From Tetradesmus obliquus (lineage: Eukaryota; Chlorophyta; Chlorophyceae; Sphaeropleales; Scenedesmaceae), in NCBI GenBank assembly GCA_030272155.1, contig CP126199.1:3274501-3338500 (forward strand): DNA of 64,000 nucleotides, in the 5' to 3' direction. Position 1 is the first letter of the stretch; each line of letters starts with the position of its first letter. This document shows, piece after piece, positions 57,875 through 64,000 of this stretch. The notes beneath the pieces were generated by a model that saw nothing but the letters and a program-made list of their open reading frames with translations, searched no databases and was not told the origin of the DNA. A program made the position numbers and the translations under genes.

Positions 57875-57946
<72 letters not shown>

Positions 57947-59174
57947 GGCTGCTCACCAATGAGTGCGCAACGACCATCGCCATACTTCTGCACATCGAAG
58001 CCTTCACCAGGGCCGCCCTGCACACATTCACAGAAGGTTTTGCGTTAGCTGCTGTTGCAGCTGCTACAGAGGCATAACAGAACCTGCAGTGCTGGTCAAA
58101 ATTGCTGCCCTGTGCCTGCTGCCTACCTGCACTGTCTGCTACACCATCATGCAGCTCAGCAGGCACAGGCCGCTTGCGTGGCACGGCTGCTGCTGCCAAG
58201 CCTGTCTGCCTGTGCTGGTTGCACACTGTTCGAGACCAGAAGCTGATGCTGCAGCTATCAACTGCTGCTGTTCCTGCTTGTGGTGGCGCTTGGTGCTGCT
58301 GTCCTCAGCAGCACACCTTTGATGATGGTGCCTGCAGCTCCGTGCGCAGCTTGGCAAGCCTGCACCACGCACACAGACAACCAAAATTGTGAAGGTGTGT
58401 TTGCAAGGTGTGGGAGAAGAAGAAAGTAGGGGACTGACAAATTGCCCTTCTCCCACGTTCTTGGAGCCTGCAGCATTTGCACTTGGTGTTGCAAACACAT
58501 GACATGGGACAGACGCTAATGCACCAGCAACTGCTGCTCGTGGCATGCAACTTGCTGCCTGTTTGAGTCAAATGCAGTGTGGCTTGTTGCCGCAGCTGTT
58601 GGCCTGCTTCTCACCTGGCCTTCAGCTGCCCCAGATGGTATTCTGTGGCCTGCAGGAGCATCACACGTAGCATAAACATGCTGAAGATAGATAGATAGAG
58701 GGGTTACACGGTGTGTTCATGCGGCATACGCCACCACAGACACTAAACAAGCTGTGCAGGCTGCAACTAATGTCACACTAGGCACAACACCAGGCTGCAA
58801 ATGGTGCACACATGCAACGGCACTCGCCTAGGTTGGGTACTGCTACCCCGTTGCATGCGTTGGTAAGGATGCATATACTGATGTATGCATGTAAATTGGT
58901 GCGATGCATGCTTTGGTTCAAGTCCTGCACATATCTACACCATAGAAGGTCGAGCAGCGCTGGCGTCAGCGTGAGCAGAGCTGTTGCTGATGTCCATCTG
59001 CTGTCCCGGCTACATGCACACCTTGTTCCTCTGTGTCCTGGCCATTTCGGCCTCAATCTCCTGGATCCTGCATGGCCATTGCACATGTTGAGCAAACCAT
59101 TCTGTAGCCTGCACCCAGGCTGCTGCTGCTGCTCCTGCTGTTGCTGCTCCTGCTTACTTCTCTAGGATACCCAT
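54375..59174 (-). CDS. DRG2: Developmentally regulated GTP-binding protein 2
   Basis: Thirteen exons close in phase to 398 aa: 59174-59158, 59067-59022, 58649-58615, 58359-58317, 58017-57957, 57593-57403, 57248-57130, 56664-56532, 56173-56081, 55827-55702, 55241-55171, 54840-54690 and 54485-54375. DRG2 is a cytosolic GTPase of the OBG/HflX-related class that associates with ribosomes. It starts [18 protein letters not shown] (helix-turn-helix). G motifs are GFPSVGKSS (~68), the switch I region [11 protein letters not shown]3 [20 protein letters not shown], and G4 NKVD split across an intron. [15 protein letters not shown] and [15 protein letters not shown] match DRG2 rather than DRG1. The TGS domain ([31 protein letters not shown]) and C-terminus [20 protein letters not shown] are intact. 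Exon 1 has only 17 coding bases. Several introns carry echoes. Confidence 0.96.
55246..55266 (-). repeat. C21 tract directly before a DRG2 acceptor
   Basis: A run of 21 G on the plus strand is a C run in the transcript. It ends three bases before the AG of the acceptor for exon 55241-55171, so it is the polypyrimidine tract. Confidence 0.85.
55357..55735 (-). repeat. Four-copy decaying ladder of the DRG2 exon end IWDMMAL
   Basis: The true donor follows 55702. Copies of about 35 bases lie near 55571-55609, 55441-55476 and 55357-55390, spaced about 123, 130 and 84 bp. Divergence grows with distance from the exon. Confidence 0.82.
56255..56305 (-). repeat. Echo of the start of DRG2 exon LLFKEDCS
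   Basis: About 35 bases matching the start of exon 56173-56081, with a GCAG acceptor, lie roughly 120 bp upstream. The copy reads [15 protein letters not shown]. Confidence 0.8.
56875..57180 (-). repeat. Three copies of the DRG2 exon end ESVGMRLNR
   Basis: The true donor follows 57130. Copies with donors lie at 56971 and 56884, spaced 159 and 87 bp. In addition a 37-bp block (GGACATCGACACGCGCACATG) is doubled at 57040-57110. Confidence 0.85.
57875..57945 (-). repeat. (CAG)n on the sense strand after a DRG2 donor
   Basis: About 23 perfect triplets begin some 12 bases after the donor of exon 58017-57957. The plus strand reads GCT/CTG. Confidence 0.9.
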
Positions 59175-59703
59175 CGTGCTGCGATGTTATGTTGCCCGAG
59201 CAAGGAGTAAAATAGGCTGATAGCCTGTATGACACAATGAACTATATTAGCACGGATCGCAGTGGCATGTGACACTACAGGACGTAGCCTGCTGCTGTCT
59301 GTGCATAAGAAGGACGCAGAGCAGCGGCAGCAGACGGGTGTTCTTTATCTAACGCCTATAGCATCCATTGAAGCTCGAAAAGTCCACGCGCAACACGGAT
59401 GTGCGCCACGCTTGCGTGTTACAGCGACTGCCAACGCTCAGAACCCTTTGCAATGGACCTAGTAGTACCTAGGGTGGTTCTTTACGCTTGCACAGAAAAC
59501 AGATGTTTCAAAGGCTGACGAATTTGATTACTAATGGCGTTCGAAGCGTGTAACATGCGATGACGACTTTGAAATGTTGATGCCAGCTCAGGTGGAGATG
59601 TTGAACATCTCCTTGGCGCAAGAGACTTCTACAGACTCATGTACATGGAGTGTTCGTAGCTGCAACTCACACTGCTTTTGCTTTGACGGGTTTCTACTCT
59701 GTC
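59175..59703. other. Divergent intergenic region between DRG2 and the coiled-coil gene
   Basis: About 530 bases between two start codons on opposite strands, so it is probably a bidirectional promoter region. It is AT-richer than the genes, and no specific motif was recognised. Confidence 0.5.
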
Positions 59704-62700
59704 ATGGCCTCTAGGGAGGAGCTCAAGGTGTGAACTTGCCGCACGTCCTGTCACAGCACAGCATTGTGTGGGCGGCCAATGCAAAGCACTTGCCACAGAC
59801 AGCTGGCATGAGAGTTCAACTCCTATTTGCCTCTGCCTTGCAGCTGCACAGGCACCAGCTCTACTGCAGTGTTGCAGATGCCTGCCAGCAGGGCAACATC
59901 AATGGCAGCGCATCAGCGTTGCTCAGTCAACTGCAGGCGGTGCTGGAGGCAGAGTCCTGCCTCAGCTGTATAGAGGAAGACAGTAACGCAGGTGAGTAGT
60001 GTGACACAGTCACTCTTGGCATTGGCTACTGCTTGTGCGCTGCATCATGCACACGTGTTTTTCAGCTGTTGTAAAGATGGACAGTCTAGCATGAAAAATG
60101 CAGCGTTGTCTTGAGTAAAACTATCAGTCCACGTTCAAAGAAGGAAGCACAGCAGAAAAAGCCATGTCAGGAGCATGTGAAGCACCACTCTTTGCCTGCA
60201 GGGCCTGAAGGCAACAACAGCACGTGTCAGGGCCAACCTCAACGACCCCCCAGCAAGCAGCTGCGGCAACAAAACAAACAGCGGCAAACGCCCGTAGCAA
60301 CTCCAGCCAGCAAGCACACGCCAGCAGCTAGTGCAGCGTCTTCAGCAGTGCAGCTGCTGAAAGATGAGCTAGCCCAGAAGCTGCATGCGGCCGTACAGCG
60401 CGCCTCACCTGGCGTGAAGGTATGCATCAAGTGCTGGCCAGCTGTACAGCATGGGCTGCTGCAGTTCTGTGTGATGCTGGTTCTCAAACTTGTGCATGCG
60501 CTTGATGCAGCACAGCATCATTTGGCCGAGGTGTCGCATCCAGTGCTCGTTCATGTGCTCACTGTCAGCAAGTGCATATCAGCAGCGGAGTCCACAAGCA
60601 TGCTGCCCTTGCTCTGCTGCAGGCTGGTGCTGCTGCTAGCGCGCTGGTTGCTGACCTGGCAGCTGCGCAGCAGGCACAGGCGCACCTGGAAGACCGGCTG
60701 CTGGCAGCACAGGCAGCGCTGCTGCAGCAGAAGCAGCAGCACAAGCATGACGTGAGCAACATAGCCCAGGCATCTTTGCGGTTCACATAAAATTTCTGGG
60801 CATGTTTGCAGGGTTGGAGCAGTGTTGCTATGACGTGCCTTGCTTACATAAGCAGCATGTATTGAGCTCCTCTCTAGCTGCAGTGTGCTGCTGCCGATCA
60901 TAGTCTGCTCAGCCATCAGATTCTGCTTTGCATTGCAGACCGCAGCTGAGCAGCTGTCATGTGTAATCCTGCGCCTGCTGCGGCCTGCATGCTGCTGCGC
61001 CGTGCAGGTCAACACATGGCGGCTAGCAGCTGAGCAGGCAGCTGACCTGGCAGAGGCGGCAAACCAGCGCGCAGCCAGCTGCGAGTGCAAGCTGGCTGAC
61101 TCAGCACAGCAGCTGGCAGCACAGGCTCGAGCTACACTGAAGCTGGGGGAGGAGCTGAGGCAGGCGCGTGGCCAGCTGGATGGCAGGTGGGCAGGCTGAG
61201 AACAGATGGCTTACTGTTGGCAGCTGGGACAGGCTGCAGTGATGGCTAGTAGTGACTACTCAGCTGCCGAATATGTGCAGCTGGGCTGTAGCGTCATGGC
61301 ACATGTGGCTGTTGCCGTGCTGTTGCAAACTGGAGCACCAGCAAATTGTGAGGGGATGCTGCTGCCTGATCAATCAACAGAGGTTCTGCTGGTGTGCTCA
61401 TGCAGCCATGTCACAACGGATACATGTGGATGCAGTGTTCTTGCACGATGTGCTAGCTGGGGTGCAGCCGGCCTTCATTTCAAGTATATATGGTTTTGAC
61501 TGCAGGTGGGAGCAGGAGCAGCAGCTGCACTCCACGATACTGCGGCCGCTGCTCAAATGGCAGCAACAACAGCTTGAGGCGGAGGGCAGCAGCAGTACCA
61601 GTGCTGCCAGCCCCTGCAAGCAGTACAGCATCAGCAGCCCAAGCAGAACCGGCTCAGACTTGCTGCTCAGCAGCGAGAGGCTTCAGACAGCAGCCACTGC
61701 CGTGGAACAGCTGCTGCTGCGTGACGTTGACAGGCAGGCAGCAGTGTGCCAAGCCAGGCAGGAGATGCAGGCTGAGCAGAAGCGACTTGAGCAGCAGCAG
61801 CAGGAGCAGGCAGTGCAGCTGGAGCAAGAACTGCAGGTGCGCTGCAGCACTCCTGTCACACGCCATTAAGCCGCACATGCTGTGGCCTTGCCATCATCTA
61901 AATATGGAGTGTTCTGGTTCAAAGGATGCATCAGCATGTTTTTTTCAGGCACGATTGCCAAATGGCTGTTTGTCTTGTGTTTGGCTTTCATCACAGGTCG
62001 CAAACAGCACTGCACAGCAGCTGCAGGGGCAGCTGCAGCAGCTGCAAGCGGACTTGAAGCTGGCTGAGCAGCAGTCAGCACAGGACAAGCAGCGCATGCA
62101 GGAGCTGCAGCAGCAGCTGGCAGAGAACACTGCAGCAGGAGCTGAGCAGCAGAAGCAGCTTGAGGTATGCCTGAAGCAGCAGCAGGGAGATGCAATTCAA
62201 GAGGCCGTGGCTGCTGCAGAGCGCAATGCAGAGCAGCTGCTGCAGCAGAAAGAGGAGCAACTGTATGAGCTGCAGCAGCAGCTGGCCCAGCTGTTCCAGG
62301 AGTTGGCTGCCGCGCAGGAACAGGCCTCTGAGTCTGAGCAGCACGCAATGCAGCTGCAGGTGCAGCTGGAGGAGGCTCTGGGCACTGCTGAGCAGCAGCA
62401 GCAAGAGAGCAAGCAGGAGCTCAAATGCAGGTAAGGCAGTGCAAACCAGCAGAGAGCTGTACGTAATCGGTCCCTGTGGCAGTGGCGGAAGCAATCGTGT
62501 CCTGCTACTCTCTCAATCACCGATGTATTGGTCGTTCTTGTAAGCCATGCCATAGATGACGCCTGCGTCTCATGTTTGCGCCAACTCTCATGCTGCAGGC
62601 TGGTGCAGCAGCAGGCGGAGGACTTGGCACAGCAGCGCAGCACGCTCCAGCAGCTCTCGGCTGACAATGCAGCAGCACTGGCAGCAGCAGAGCGCCAGGC

Positions 62701-63925
62701 TGCTGCGGCGCTGCAGGCTGCTGAGCGGGAGCAGCGGCTAGCCATGCAGGAGGCCCAGCAGGCCTGGGAGCGACAGAAGGCAGCGCTAGAGCAGCAGCGG
62801 GTTGAGGCAGTGCTGCATGCGCGGCTTGCGGCTCAGCAGCAGCTGGAGAAGGAGCGGCAGCAGTGGCAAGCTGAGCGGGATGCGCTGGTGCAGAAGCTGG
62901 CTGTGCAGCATGCTTCAGCAGAGTTGCAGGTGCGCTGCGTGCTGGCCCTGCTTGGTTGGTAACTGCACAGGCGTGCTCTGCACAGTTACTGCGGCACATG
63001 CTCAGCTCTTCCGCGCTGTTATTAAACAGCTGTCAAGCAACAGATGTAGATCAGTGCTGCGCAGCTGCCAATGGCATCGTTGTAGTGATTTTGTGTGGTG
63101 GTGATGCTTGCAGGCGCAGCGTGATGCGCTACAGCAGCAGCAGAATCTGCAGCAGCAGCTGCAGCACTTACAGAATGGGCGCCAGCCACCACCAAACCAA
63201 GCAGCAGCAGCAGGAACGCAGCAAGCAGCTCTAAGCTGGCGCGGTCCGGCTGCTAATGCATCCTCATATGGTGCTGTGGGAGCTGCTGCGTCTGCCACAT
63301 CAGCAGCAGCAGGTGTTGGTGATGCTGTCAAGTTCAGCCAGGCACTCACCGCTGCTGAGGCAGACCGGCGCGCAGCGCTCAAGCAGGCGGCAGCAGCACA
63401 TGGCGAGTCGCAGCAGTTGCGGCAGCAGCTGCACCAGCAGGAGCAGGAGCTGCACCACTTGCGCAGGTATGTGGGCAATTGCACACGCTTGTTGATTGAA
63501 CAACCACAGCGTGCCAGGTTGCTTGTGTTTCAACAGGAAGACGCCGGCAAGAGCTGGGCATGCGGCATGCCCGTAAATGCACACATGTTGCTGTCATGCA
63601 TATAAGGCGTTTGCGCGCAGCAACCAGCTGAACTTGCAGGCATCGACGCCATGAATCACACCATGCATTATGTTTTCAAGCATGATTCACCGGCAACTGG
63701 TGCGTGTCTGAACACATTCATGCCATGCAGGGCGCTGGATGAGATGCAGCGAGCATGCCAGGCAGCAGACAGCGCCTCACGGGAGGCCGAGGCCAGCGCG
63801 TCTGCCAGCGCAGCAGCCCTGCAGGAGCAGCTGCTGAAAGTGCGGCAGCTGCAGGCGCAGCTGGACACGCTCAGCATGCGGCACAGCATGGAGATGCAGG
63901 CAGCGCAGCAGTCGATGAGGGAGCA
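59704..63925 (+). CDS. Long Gln/Ala-rich coiled-coil protein, 5' part (runs off the window)
   Basis: Ten exons join in phase: 59704-59727, 59844-59991, 60202-60419, 60623-60751, 61008-61186, 61506-61836, 61997-62430, 62599-62929, 63114-63466 and 63731-63925. The last donor (GAGCAG|GTGTGTG) leads beyond the window. The start MASREELKLHRHQLYCSVAD is followed by a basic, Pro/Gln-rich linker (SKQLRQQNKQRQTPVATPAS) and then by more than 500 residues of heptad-like helix rich in Q, A, E and L (AQLFQELAAAQEQASESEQH, QEAQQAWERQKAALEQQRVE). No enzymatic domain appears in the 780 or so residues visible. Candidates are centriole/basal-body or Golgi tethers, but composition alone cannot decide. Unlike its neighbours, its introns show no clear exon-edge echoes. 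Confidence 0.8.
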
Positions 63926-64000
63926 GGTGTGTGTGATATGTGTACTGGGACACCAGTGACGCACGCACTGCATATACAACTGCTTGCCTTCTGCTTGTCG

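Overview
The window is nuclear DNA from a GC-rich eukaryote, most likely a green alga of the class Chlorophyceae. The signs are GT-AG introns in every gene, very abundant CAG/CTG runs, TGTAA-type 3'-end signals, plant-type proteins (a chloroplast ACT-repeat protein, a DRG2 GTPase with a plant-like C-terminus) and a nuclear gene for a chloroplast sulfate-transporter ATPase. The repeat-swollen introns would suit a Haematococcus-like member of the Chlamydomonadales, but that is a guess. I saw no rRNA, tRNA, CRISPR array or intact transposon.

Layout: the 3' part of a four-helix membrane protein (+, 260-2119); the last exon of a Gln/Ala-rich protein (-, 3078-3524); MRTO4, a ribosome-assembly factor (+, 4417-7018); the 3' end of another membrane protein (+, 8943-9578); an uncharacterised multi-exon gene (-, 10739-15534); a second uncharacterised gene of 369 aa (+, 15885-21341); SABC, the chloroplast sulfate-transporter ATPase (-, 24787-29211); NVL/RIX7, a tandem AAA ATPase (-, 30788-39733); elongin C (-, 41409-42450); acetyl-CoA synthetase (-, 44464-50291); an ACR11-like ACT-repeat protein (-, 51993-53864); DRG2 (-, 54375-59174); and the 5' part of a long coiled-coil gene that leaves the window (+, 59704-63925). 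For NVL, ELOC, ACS, ACR11-like, DRG2, MRTO4 and the 369-aa gene I could join exons so that every splice phase matches and the frame closes. NVL and MRTO4 both serve 60S ribosome assembly. The other neighbours look functionally unrelated, as is normal for a nuclear genome.

The most unusual feature is the introns. In most of these genes the edge of an exon, with its own splice site and some flanking intron, recurs one to several times inside the adjacent intron. Copies of an exon's 3' end plus donor lie downstream of it, and copies of an exon's 5' start plus acceptor lie upstream. Spacing is mostly about 85-145 bp, with several near twice that. I call these exon-edge echoes. Extreme cases are a six-copy donor ladder (11545-12262), a four-echo acceptor ladder that contains an interstitial telomeric repeat (18800-19440), and an array of exactly 20 units of 37 bp, each with the same 5' splice site (19550-20289). 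Some echoes have in-frame stops, so they are not simply alternative exons. The trinucleotide runs also have an orientation rule: CAG on the sense strand just after donors and CTG just before acceptors.
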